Positions 6,226 through 13,015 of a DNA stretch of 25,578 nucleotides are shown here, piece by piece. This stretch comes from a virus. The position numbers and the translations under genes are program-made. How positions within the stretch are numbered: position 1 is the stretch's first letter; each line of letters begins with the position of its first letter. Location: IMG/VR virus record IMGVR_UViG_3300013104_000071, positions 1 through 25,578 of that record. One strand, given 5' to 3'. Below the pieces are notes generated by a model. The model made no database searches, was not told the DNA's origin, and worked only from the letters and a program-made list of their open reading frames with translations.

Positions 6226-6654
6226 ATGGATCTCAACGATTTCGGCAGCAAACTGATCGGCCAACTGTCCCGCATCGCCAACTCGATGGAAGTGCTGGAA
6301 AACGTAGCGAAGGGTGGCAAAGGCGACGTCGTTGCTTCGACCACCGGCAAAACCGAAACCGGCGAAACCGCTGCTGCAAAGAAAAAGCGTGAAGCCGAAG
6401 AAGCCAAGGCTGCCAAGGCTGCCGCCGACGCTGCCAACGCCCCGAAAGCTGACCGTCCAGCCGTGAACAAAGCCCTGGTTTCGCTGAAGGACACCGTCAG
6501 CAAGGAAGCGGCGCAAGCTGTTTACCAGAAGTACGGCTACACCGCCATGTCGAAGATCGAAGAGAAAGACTTCGACGCGATTCTGGCTGACGCTGAAGCG
6601 GCACTTGCTGCTGCTCAGAACGGCGCCAACGATGACGGCGACGACGACCTGTAA
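6226..6654 (+). CDS. Acidic-tailed hypothetical replication-operon protein, 142 aa
   Basis: This is the first gene of the rightward replication operon. The ATG at 6226 follows GGAG (6216-6219) with a 6-nt spacer. Residues 1-30 form a possible helix (DFGSKLIGQLSRIANSMEVLE). Residues about 45-80 are a Lys/Ala/Glu-rich, low-complexity and probably disordered or coiled helical segment (KKKREAEEAKAAKAAADAA). Residues about 85-130 look folded and helical (NKALVSLKDTVSKEAAQAVY, then KIEEKDFDAILADAEAAL). The tail ends NDDGDDDL, resembling the acidic C-terminal tip of single-stranded DNA-binding proteins and nearly identical to the tails of the next two gene products. I do not recognise a family. The position suggests an accessory to the nuclease or SSB that follow. 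Confidence 0.8.
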   Translation: MDLNDFGSKLIGQLSRIANSMEVLENVAKGGKGDVVASTTGKTETGETAAAKKKREAEEAKAAKAAADAANAPKADRPAVNKALVSLKDTVSKEAAQAVYQKYGYTAMSKIEEKDFDAILADAEAALAAAQNGANDDGDDDL

Positions 6655-6666
6655 TCGGGGGCCGTC

Positions 6667-7998
6667 ATGGCGGATCACGGCATCGACTTAGACGCCGTGA
6701 GGGCCAAGCTCAAGGGGCATAGCATTTATGCGCCTTCGGCTTCGGCGATGTGGCTTCACTGTTCCGGCTCCTTGATCGCCAACCTTCTTGCCGAAGATGA
6801 CGCGGGCGAGGATGCGGCTTACGGGACAGTTGCTCACGGTGTTGGCGAGCTGTGGCTCAAGACCGACGTTCGACCGGACCATTTGATTGGTACGGTCGAG
6901 CAGGTGGACGAAGGCCACGCGGTGTTCGATATAACCATCGACGCCATCATGCTCAATTACCTCGAGCAGTATTACAACTGGTGCAGATTCTTGCCCGGCG
7001 ATCACTATGTGGAAAAGCGGGTGGACTTCTCGCGGCTGACGCCGCTTGAGGGCCAGGGTGGCACCGCTGACCACATTGCTTGCCAGCCAGGCGTGCTGAT
7101 CATCACCGATTTGAAGATGGGCAAGGGCGTGCAGGTCTTTGCGGAAAAGAACACTCAGGGTTTGCTGTATGCCCTGGGCGCGTACTTCCGCTGGAACCAC
7201 ATGTACAACTTCGAGCGCATCATCATCCGGATATGCCAACCCCGGCTCGGTCACTTTGACGAGTGGGAAGTCAGCACGAAAGAGTTGCTCGAGTTCGCAG
7301 ACTACGTCATTGAACGGGCGATCTTGGCCTGGGATCCTGACGCGGTACGCACGGCCGGCATTAAGCAATGTCAGTGGTGCAAAGTGAGAGCGTCCTGCAC
7401 TGAGCGGGCTCGCTGGATCTACGAAGTGTTGGACGGGTGCTTTGATGACCTGGCCGAACCGATAGACATGGGGCGGTTTATGGCGATGCTCGAAAACGAT
7501 GAACTGAAAGTACAGCTTGTTCCGGCGCGTGAGCTCTCAATGGCGCAGAAGATCAAGATCATCGGCTATCGCAAGTCGATTGAAAACTGGCTGAAGGACA
7601 TCGAGGACGACATCGAGCGCCACATGATGGCCGGCGAGGAAGTGAAAGGCCGCAAGCTGGTGGCCGGCAAAAGCAAGCGGGTGTTCCTCGAGAAGAACCC
7701 GCACAAGCTGGCCGAAACGCTCGAAATGCTGTCCGGTGTCCCGGCCATTGAGTTCCTTGAGACCTCGGTGTTCGGTATCACCAGAATCGAAGAGGTGCTG
7801 CAGACAAAGGGTGGCTATCGCCCGAAGGATCTGCCCGCCTTGTTCGAAGGGTTCGTACTGAAGATGCCAGGTAAGCCAGTGATGGCCCCTGACTACGACA
7901 AGCGACCCGCCGTCACGGTTGACGACGGAGACTGCTTTGATGCGGTTGACGATGGCGACGGCACGTTCGAGGTGGTAAGCCTCGACGACGACCTGTAA
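6667..7998 (+). CDS. DUF2800 family Cas4/RecB-like PD-(D/E)XK nuclease, 443 aa
   Basis: This is a probable exonuclease for recombination or end processing of phage DNA. The RecB/Cas4 core is visible: an N-terminal Cys32 (WLHCSG), H57 (GTVAHG), D135 in GGTADHI, the D148-x-K150 pair in IITDLKMGKG, and the QxxxY motif Q164GLLY. A C-terminal C235-x2-C238-x5-C244 cluster with upstream Cys32 gives the four-cysteine pattern of Cas4/AddB iron-sulfur nucleases. All catalytic positions appear intact. The second half (about residues 265-400) is helical and resembles the DUF2800 extension. The ribosome binding site is GGGGG at about 6657-6662. The gene starts 13 bp after the previous one. It ends LDDDL, encoded by the same 16-nt string (CGACGACGACCTGTAA) that ends the gene before it. 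Confidence 0.9.
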   Translation: MADHGIDLDAVRAKLKGHSIYAPSASAMWLHCSGSLIANLLAEDDAGEDAAYGTVAHGVGELWLKTDVRPDHLIGTVEQVDEGHAVFDITIDAIMLNYLEQYYNWCRFLPGDHYVEKRVDFSRLTPLEGQGGTADHIACQPGVLIITDLKMGKGVQVFAEKNTQGLLYALGAYFRWNHMYNFERIIIRICQPRLGHFDEWEVSTKELLEFADYVIERAILAWDPDAVRTAGIKQCQWCKVRASCTERARWIYEVLDGCFDDLAEPIDMGRFMAMLENDELKVQLVPARELSMAQKIKIIGYRKSIENWLKDIEDDIERHMMAGEEVKGRKLVAGKSKRVFLEKNPHKLAETLEMLSGVPAIEFLETSVFGITRIEEVLQTKGGYRPKDLPALFEGFVLKMPGKPVMAPDYDKRPAVTVDDGDCFDAVDDGDGTFEVVSLDDDL

Positions 7999-8052
7999 AA
8001 CCATAAATCCCTAAATCCGTAACTCGTGAATCGTCAAAAGGTAAATCGAAAA

Positions 8053-8673
8053 ATGGCTCGTACCATCGTTAAGCAAGTCCCTAACGCAATTCTGTATGAC
8101 GACGGCTGCATCCGTGTTGACGGCGTCGTCGCGTCCTATCCACACCTGGACAAACCGTGGAAAAAGAACGCGAACGACAAGGAGAAGTACAGCATCACCG
8201 GTCTGGCCCCGAAAGAGACCCACGGTGAAGCGAAGACCCTGTTGGTCGAAGTCATCAACTCGCTGCTGGCTGGCGCGAAGATGGGTAAGATCGGCGCCGA
8301 GCATAAGTTCGTGCGCAACGGCGACACCGAAGACGGTCCACTGAAACCTGAAACCGAGGGGATGTGGATCATCAAGGCGTCGGAAAACCCGGATCGTCCA
8401 CCGAAGGTTCGCGATGAGCGCACCAAAGTGATGGCCCCGGACGAGATCCTGAAACGTATCTACCCGGGTTGCGTGATCAACATCCTGATCCGTCCGTGGG
8501 CGCAGAACAATGACTTCGGCAAGAAGATCAACGCCAACCTGATCGCGGTACAGTTCGTCAAAGACGGCACCCGCATCGGCGAAGCAGCGATCGACGACGA
8601 CGACGCCTGGGAAGAGCTGGAAGTCCAAGGTGCTGGCGATCTGGCAAATCTTGACGATGACGAAGATCTGTAA
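8053..8673 (+). CDS. DUF2815 (Enc34-type) single-stranded DNA-binding protein, 206 aa
   Basis: This is a likely phage SSB, coating single-stranded DNA at the fork and partnering with the nuclease upstream and the polymerase downstream. The ATG at 8053 follows AAAAGG (8036-8041). An in-frame ATG at 8026 has no ribosome binding site and would add nine unusual residues. The body carries the DUF2815 features: an ASYPHLDKPW start region, KYSITGLAPKETH, and a C-terminal WAQNNDFGKKINANLIAVQFVKDG strand pair. The Enc34 phage representative of this family has been shown to bind ssDNA. The last 25 residues are very acidic (DDDDAWEELE, then NLDDDEDL), as in many SSBs where the tail recruits partners. 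Two hairpins follow the stop. Confidence 0.88.
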   Translation: MARTIVKQVPNAILYDDGCIRVDGVVASYPHLDKPWKKNANDKEKYSITGLAPKETHGEAKTLLVEVINSLLAGAKMGKIGAEHKFVRNGDTEDGPLKPETEGMWIIKASENPDRPPKVRDERTKVMAPDEILKRIYPGCVINILIRPWAQNNDFGKKINANLIAVQFVKDGTRIGEAAIDDDDAWEELEVQGAGDLANLDDDEDL

Positions 8674-8688
8674 AACCGCTTGACCCCG

Positions 8689-8725
8689 ACCCGCAACACG
8701 TCCAGCTCCACGGCGTGTTGCGGGT
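8689..8725 (+). promoter_or_regulatory. Long perfect hairpin upstream of the terminator
   Basis: ACCCGCAACACG (8689-8700) pairs perfectly over 12 bp with CGTGTTGCGGGT (8714-8725) around a 13-nt loop. It starts 16 bp after the SSB stop and has no T tract of its own. It may protect the 3' end of the upstream mRNA, or regulate the adjacent terminator. Confidence 0.6.
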
Positions 8726-8729
8726 AATG

Positions 8730-8756
8730 GCCCGCCTTATGGTGGGCATTTTTTTT
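8730..8756 (+). terminator. Intrinsic terminator between SSB and polymerase genes
   Basis: GCCCGCC (8730-8736), loop TTAT and GGTGGGC (8741-8747, one G-U pair) are followed by A and eight T (8749-8756). The polymerase ribosome binding site GAGGAG (8759-8764) begins 2 bp later. Some read-through, or an unseen promoter, must serve the polymerase genes. Confidence 0.8.
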
Positions 8757-8772
8757 GTGAGGAGCAAAACCA

Positions 8773-10761
8773 ATGTGGCAACCGACTGGCCGACCCTTGG
8801 CCACGCTCGACATCGAGTGCTATCGCGATTATTTCCTGGTGATGTTTAGCCGGATCATCAAAGGTCAGAAGGTCAAGTACAAAGGCTTCGAAAAGTACTG
8901 GGACCAGCCGCTCGACAGTCGCAGCATCGTGACCGTTCTCAAGCAATTCACCATGGTGACGTTCAACGGCAACGGCTACGACATGTGCATGTTGATGTAC
9001 GCGCTGACCGGCGTGAGCAACAAGCAACTCAAGGCTGCTTCCGACCACATCATCCAGGGCAACTTGCGCAACTGGCAGTTCGAGCAGCAGTACAACGTCG
9101 TCGTCCACCCCCTGGTCGATCACATCGATCTCATGGAAGTCGCCCCGGGACAAGCCAGCCTGAAGATCTACGGCGGCCGGCTGCACTCGAGGCTGATGCA
9201 AGACCTGCCCTATCACCATGACGACTTCATCTTCGCCGACGTCGAGCCGGGCTTCCCGCTCTCGAGCAGCGTTCGTCGCAAGAACACCTACGAGTATTGC
9301 GGCAACGACCACGCCACCACGCAAGACCTGTACCACGGCCTCGAGGAAAAGCTGCACATCCGCGAGGTCATGTCCCAGCAGTACGGCCTGGACCTGCGCT
9401 CGAAGTCTGATGCACAGATCGCTGAGGCGGTGATCAAGACCGAGATCGAACGCCGCACCGGCAAGCGCGTGTGGAAGCCCGACGACTCAACGCGCAACAT
9501 GGCCTTCCACTACCAGGTGCCGGACTTCGTTTCGTTCCAGACCCCCGACATGCAGAAGGTGCTGCGCGTTGTGCGCGACACGCTGTTCGTGGTCGAGAAC
9601 GGCAAGATCCCCATGCCGAAGTCGCTCGAGTCGCTGCAGATCACCATGGGCGACTCGCGCTATCAACTGGGCATCGGCGGCCTGCACTCAACCGAGTCGC
9701 AAGTCTCGCACCACGCCGACGACGACAACGATCTGGAAGAGGACGACGTGCGCAGCTACTACCCGTCGATCATCATCGAGCTGGGCCTGTTCCCGAAGCA
9801 TCTCGGCCCGGTTTTCCTCGAGGTCTACGAACCGATCTACGACGAGCGCCAGGTGTCCAGCGGCACGAAGAAAGAGACGTTCAAAATTATTCTCAACGGG
9901 TCGTTCGGCAAGTTCGGCTCGGGTTACTCCATCCTGTTTGCCCCCGAGCTGATGATCCAGACCACCATCACGGGCCAACTGTGCTTGCTGATGCTGATCG
10001 AGGCGCTGGAAGAGGAAGGCATCCCGGTCGTGTCGGCCAACACCGACGGCGTGGTCACCCGCTGCCCGAAATACCTGCGCAAGACGAAGGATCGCATCCT
10101 CGCCGAGTGGCAAAAGAAGACGGGCTTCGTCATGGAGTCGGCGCCGTACAAGTCGATCTACTCCCGGGACGTCAACAACTACATCGCGATCAAGGCCGAT
10201 GGCACCGCCAAGCGCAAAGGCGCCTACGCGAAGCCGGGCCTGTCCAAGAACCCGACCGTCAACATCTGCAACGAGGCGGCGGTGGCGTTCCTCACCAAAG
10301 GCACGCCGATCGAGGAGACCATCGAGTGGTGCCAGGACGTTCGGGAATTCGTGTCGATCAAGAAGGTGGACGGCGGCGGTGTGCAGGGCGGCGAATCGCT
10401 GGTCGATGACTGGGTGCGCCGTGATGAACGCCACTGGGTGCGTCAGGCGTGGATCGATGCGGGTGAGAGCGACATCTGGCTCGAGAACAAGAAGGTCAAG
10501 CTGGTGACGAAGCGGCCCCCGCCCGTGGCCGTGCAGGTCGATCCGAAGTATCTCGGCAAGGCGGTGCGGTTCTACTATTCGACCAATTCGCCGGGGCCGA
10601 TCCGTCGCGCCAAGACCGGTGCCATCGTTGGCGACTCCACGGGCTCGCTGGCGCTGATGACGCTGCCTGAGCATCTCCCGCTGGATATCGACTATGACTG
10701 GTACATCGCCAAAACCAAACGCATTCTCCGCGAGGTAGCGTATGACCTACGACAGATTTAA
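8773..10761 (+). CDS. Compact family B DNA polymerase with 3'-5' exonuclease, 662 aa
   Basis: This is the replicative phage polymerase. The proofreading domain shows Exo I D13-I-E15 (TLDIECY), Exo II N65..D70 (FNGNGYD) and Exo III Y175-x3-D179 (YCGND). The polymerase domain shows motif A D325 (DVRSYYPSII), motif B K371-x3-N375 (KIILNGSFG) and motif C NTDG at 423-426, where the second, catalytic Asp (D425) is kept but the usual first Asp is Asn. A KGAY at 472-475 may be the KxY-type motif. Motifs A and B are only 46 residues apart, so the fingers are minimal and there is no TPR1-like insertion. The ATG at 8773 follows GAGGAG with 8 nt spacing. The 3' end overlaps the VRR-NUC gene by 20 bp. Family A is excluded by motif A. 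Confidence 0.9.
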   Translation: MWQPTGRPLATLDIECYRDYFLVMFSRIIKGQKVKYKGFEKYWDQPLDSRSIVTVLKQFTMVTFNGNGYDMCMLMYALTGVSNKQLKAASDHIIQGNLRNWQFEQQYNVVVHPLVDHIDLMEVAPGQASLKIYGGRLHSRLMQDLPYHHDDFIFADVEPGFPLSSSVRRKNTYEYCGNDHATTQDLYHGLEEKLHIREVMSQQYGLDLRSKSDAQIAEAVIKTEIERRTGKRVWKPDDSTRNMAFHYQVPDFVSFQTPDMQKVLRVVRDTLFVVENGKIPMPKSLESLQITMGDSRYQLGIGGLHSTESQVSHHADDDNDLEEDDVRSYYPSIIIELGLFPKHLGPVFLEVYEPIYDERQVSSGTKKETFKIILNGSFGKFGSGYSILFAPELMIQTTITGQLCLLMLIEALEEEGIPVVSANTDGVVTRCPKYLRKTKDRILAEWQKKTGFVMESAPYKSIYSRDVNNYIAIKADGTAKRKGAYAKPGLSKNPTVNICNEAAVAFLTKGTPIEETIEWCQDVREFVSIKKVDGGGVQGGESLVDDWVRRDERHWVRQAWIDAGESDIWLENKKVKLVTKRPPPVAVQVDPKYLGKAVRFYYSTNSPGPIRRAKTGAIVGDSTGSLALMTLPEHLPLDIDYDWYIAKTKRILREVAYDLRQI

Positions 10762-11041
10762 CCGTGTTGAGCAGGTCGCCGACGAGAGCGACATCGAGAC
10801 GGCCGGCACCGCCTTCGCGGTCAAGCGTGGCTGGTTCGTCGTCAAGATCATGGCCTGCAGTATTGACTCGATGCCGGATCGCCTGCATCACCGCAAGGGC
10901 GTGACGCTCTACATCGAGTACAAGAAGCCCGGCGAACAGGCCCGACCGAAGCAAGAGAAACGCCATCGCGAATTGCGCGCGCAAGGCATCCCCGTGCACG
11001 TCGTGGACAACCTCGAGGACGCTTATGTCATCCTTAAATAG
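10742..11041 (+). CDS. VRR-NUC domain nuclease, 99 aa
   Basis: This is a stand-alone VRR-NUC protein of the PD-(D/E)XK superfamily, the domain also found at the C-terminus of FAN1. The phage forms are thought to cut branched or junction DNA during replication or recombination. Residues 11-20 hold an early acidic site (QVADESDIE). The core is PDRL (about 45-48), then LYIEYKKPGE (about 57-66) with the E-x-K catalytic pair, and a downstream RPKQ whose Gln is conserved. The length is typical of the single-domain phage form and all key residues are present. It overlaps the polymerase by 20 bp upstream and the SNF2 helicase by 17 bp downstream, indicating translational coupling of the three genes. 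Confidence 0.9.
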   Translation: MTYDRFNRVEQVADESDIETAGTAFAVKRGWFVVKIMACSIDSMPDRLHHRKGVTLYIEYKKPGEQARPKQEKRHRELRAQGIPVHVVDNLEDAYVILK

Positions 11042-12752
11042 CGCCATCCCCGCGATGCCAAAGCTGCTGGGGATCGACGACTTGCACATGTACCAGGACG
11101 AGATCGTCGAGTTTGTCGTCGATCACCCGTTCTGCGCACTGTTCGTTGACCTCGGCCTGGGCAAGACGGTCAGCACCATGACCGCGATGCTGCAGCTCGC
11201 GTGCGACTTCACCGACATGGGCATCACGACGTGGCTGGTGATCGCGCCGTTGCGGGTGGCCAACACGACGTGGCCGACTGAGCTGGAAGAGTGGTCGCAC
11301 ACCCGGGCCATGTCGATCTCGCACATCCGCGACGAAGATCTGGTCGATGCGGTCAACGCGGCGGGTCAGGCTGCCCGGGAGCTGCTCAAGGCGTTCGGCG
11401 TGACTCACCCTGACGTCGTGCACCTGATCCGGCGCCACCGCGAGCTGGAACTGCGCCGTCGCGCGAAAACGAAGCTCAATCTGGTCGGCGCCGACATCAC
11501 CCGCTACGGTCGCGCCCATATCGACGAGGCGATGCTCAAGCCGATCTCGACAGCCGAGCGCAAGGTCTACGTCAACGTGAAACGCGACCAGGCGGCAGCA
11601 GCGGCTGTACGAGCCCACAAGAAGCGCAACCCGGCGAGCATCTACGTCATCAACCGCGAGCAGGTAGAGTTCCTTGTGCGCGCCTGGGGGCGTGACTGGC
11701 CCTATGACGGCGTGGTGGTTGACGAGTCATCCGCGTTCAAGGACCACAAGACCAAACGCTGGGCGGCATTGCGCATGGTGCGTCCGTTCATGAAGCGCAT
11801 GATCCAGCTCACCGCCACGCCGGCCGCCGAGACCTACGCGCACCTGTTCGGCCAGATCGGTCTGCTGGACATGGGCGAGCGCCTGGGCAAGACCTACACC
11901 GAGTTCCTCGGGCGGTACTTCATCCACAACAAATGGACCCGCAAGGACACGCTACGGCCGGGCGCCGAGAACGAGATCGCCGCGGCCATCGCTGACATCT
12001 GCCTGACGATGAAGGCCGAGGACTATCTGCCGATGGATGCCCCGGTCTTCGTCAACCGCTTCGTCGATATGCCGAAGTCGGCCGGCGAGCTGTACAGCGC
12101 CATGGAACGCGACGGCCTGGTCACGCTGCAGGGCCGAGAGATCGAGGCGCCCACCGCGGCGTCGATGTCGCAGAAGCTGCTGCAGATCGCCTCGGGCGTG
12201 CTTTACGAGACCTACTTCCTCGAGGACATCGACACCGAGGACATGGTCAAGGTCAAGCAGGTGCACGAGGTCCACGACCGCAAGATCCAAGACCTCAAGG
12301 AACTGGTCGAGGAAACCGGCGAGCGGATCCTGGTCGCGTACCACTTCAAATCGTCGCTCGACAAGCTGAAAAAGGCGTTCCCGAAAGCCGTGGTGATGGA
12401 CAAGGACGGCAACGCGGTGAAGCCGTGGAACGCCGGGAAGATCCCGATCCTGCTGATGCACCCCCAGTCTGGCGCGCACGGTTTGAACCTGCAGAAAGGT
12501 GGTCGGTACATCTATTTCTTCGACATCCCGTGGTCGCTCGAGCTGTACCTGCAGTTCATCGGTCGTCTGCATCGCCAGGGTCAAAAGGATCTGGTCTACG
12601 TGCTTCACGCGGTGGCCCGGGGCACGCTCGACGAGTACGTGGTCGATTGCATGATGCGCAAGCAGGACGCTCAAGATGGCCTGTTTAGACTGCTCAAGAA
12701 GCTGCAGCGGAAATACAAAAAGGCGTTGACGGCTGAGGTTGAAGATCTATAG
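11025..12752 (+). CDS. SNF2-type superfamily 2 DNA helicase/translocase, 575 aa
   Basis: This is an ATP-driven DNA translocase probably working in replication restart or recombination with the VRR-NUC nuclease. All SF2 motifs are present: Walker A GLGKT at 44-48, motif Ia VIAPLRVANTTWPTE at about 72-86, motif II DESS at 233-236, motif III TATP at 263-266, motif V SGAHGLNLQKGG near 475-490 and motif VI GRLHRQGQ at 513-520. A helical, charged stretch of roughly 100 residues (about 103-200) lies between motifs Ia and II. It contains a run of alanines and basic residues (KRDQAAAAAVRAHKKR) and lengthens the N-terminal lobe. The protein ends in EVEDL. It overlaps the VRR-NUC gene by 17 bp and is the last gene of the replication operon before the terminator at 12902-12948. 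Confidence 0.92.
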   Translation: MSSLNSAIPAMPKLLGIDDLHMYQDEIVEFVVDHPFCALFVDLGLGKTVSTMTAMLQLACDFTDMGITTWLVIAPLRVANTTWPTELEEWSHTRAMSISHIRDEDLVDAVNAAGQAARELLKAFGVTHPDVVHLIRRHRELELRRRAKTKLNLVGADITRYGRAHIDEAMLKPISTAERKVYVNVKRDQAAAAAVRAHKKRNPASIYVINREQVEFLVRAWGRDWPYDGVVVDESSAFKDHKTKRWAALRMVRPFMKRMIQLTATPAAETYAHLFGQIGLLDMGERLGKTYTEFLGRYFIHNKWTRKDTLRPGAENEIAAAIADICLTMKAEDYLPMDAPVFVNRFVDMPKSAGELYSAMERDGLVTLQGREIEAPTAASMSQKLLQIASGVLYETYFLEDIDTEDMVKVKQVHEVHDRKIQDLKELVEETGERILVAYHFKSSLDKLKKAFPKAVVMDKDGNAVKPWNAGKIPILLMHPQSGAHGLNLQKGGRYIYFFDIPWSLELYLQFIGRLHRQGQKDLVYVLHAVARGTLDEYVVDCMMRKQDAQDGLFRLLKKLQRKYKKALTAEVEDL

Positions 12753-12909
12753 AGTGCGAAGCGTTGGCACGGAAGCCCGCTAGCGTTGACTCTCGGCGAA
12801 AACTCTCAATCACTTGATCGTTCTCTATGTAAACCGAGCAGCTCAACCCTAGCGGATTCAGTTCCGACACCATCAGCGGCTTCGCAGGCCCAAGACGGAA
12901 GGCCCGCAT
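12694..12909 (-). CDS. Possible small leftward gene, 71 aa (uncertain)
   Basis: On the minus strand an ATG at 12909 follows GGAGAG (12922-12917) with an ideal 7-nt spacer. The frame covers the whole 150-bp gap after the SNF2 gene and ends inside its 3' end. The first 45 residues (such as KPLMVSELNPLGLSCSVYIE) have a protein-like mix and GC-rich third positions. Against it, the last 20 residues are antisense to the helicase and low in complexity, the start lies within the terminator hairpin arm, and no leftward promoter is evident. No family is recognised. It is listed because nothing else explains the gap. It may be a fortuitous frame. Confidence 0.3.
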   Translation of the reverse strand: MRAFRLGPAKPLMVSELNPLGLSCSVYIENDQVIESFRRESTLAGFRANASHSIDLQPQPSTPFCISAAAS

Positions 12910-12948
12910 TATTTGACTCTCCAGGGGTTTGATAATGCGGGCTTTTTT
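12902..12948 (+). terminator. Intrinsic terminator closing the replication operon
   Basis: GCCCGCATTAT (12902-12912) pairs perfectly over 11 bp with ATAATGCGGGC (12932-12942) around a 19-nt loop and is followed by six T (12943-12948). It separates early/replication transcription from the late block. Confidence 0.85.
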
Positions 12949-12959
12949 ACGTCCCGAGT

Positions 12960-12988
12960 TTGCCACTGCCCCGGCATGTCGATATGCT
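12960..12988 (+). promoter_or_regulatory. Putative sigma70-type promoter of the late block
   Basis: TTGCCA (12960-12965) and TATGCT (12983-12988) are separated by 17 bp, immediately after the terminator and 27 bp before the first late gene. The -10 box lies inside the dyad at 12981-13001, so transcription would be sensitive to anything bound there. Confidence 0.45.
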
Positions 12989-13001
12989 CATTGCGTATAT
13001 C
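12981..13001. promoter_or_regulatory. Dyad operator candidate; copy 2 of the shared element
   Basis: GATATGC and GCGTATATC flank a 5-nt centre to make an imperfect dyad overlapping the putative -10. Within it, ATATGC-TC-ATTGCGTATAT matches the element at 2273-2289 apart from the inserted TC. Binding by the adjacent HTH protein or the Cro-like protein is possible. Confidence 0.4.
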
Positions 13002-13015
13002 AACAGGGCGCCCCG

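Noticed and set aside
6114-6392. 92-codon plus-strand frame starting before the acidic-tailed gene
   Set aside because: It covers the promoter and is the out-of-frame shadow of the 6226 gene. The composition is Arg-rich and not protein-like.
9471-10409. 312-codon plus-strand frame inside the polymerase gene
   Set aside because: It is the +1 shadow of the polymerase, dominated by Arg/His/Gly, and the polymerase frame holds all family B motifs.
12753-12900. Possible tRNA or small RNA in the gap after the helicase gene
   Set aside because: I could not fold an acceptor stem, anticodon arm and T arm from it, and only the terminator hairpin is clear.
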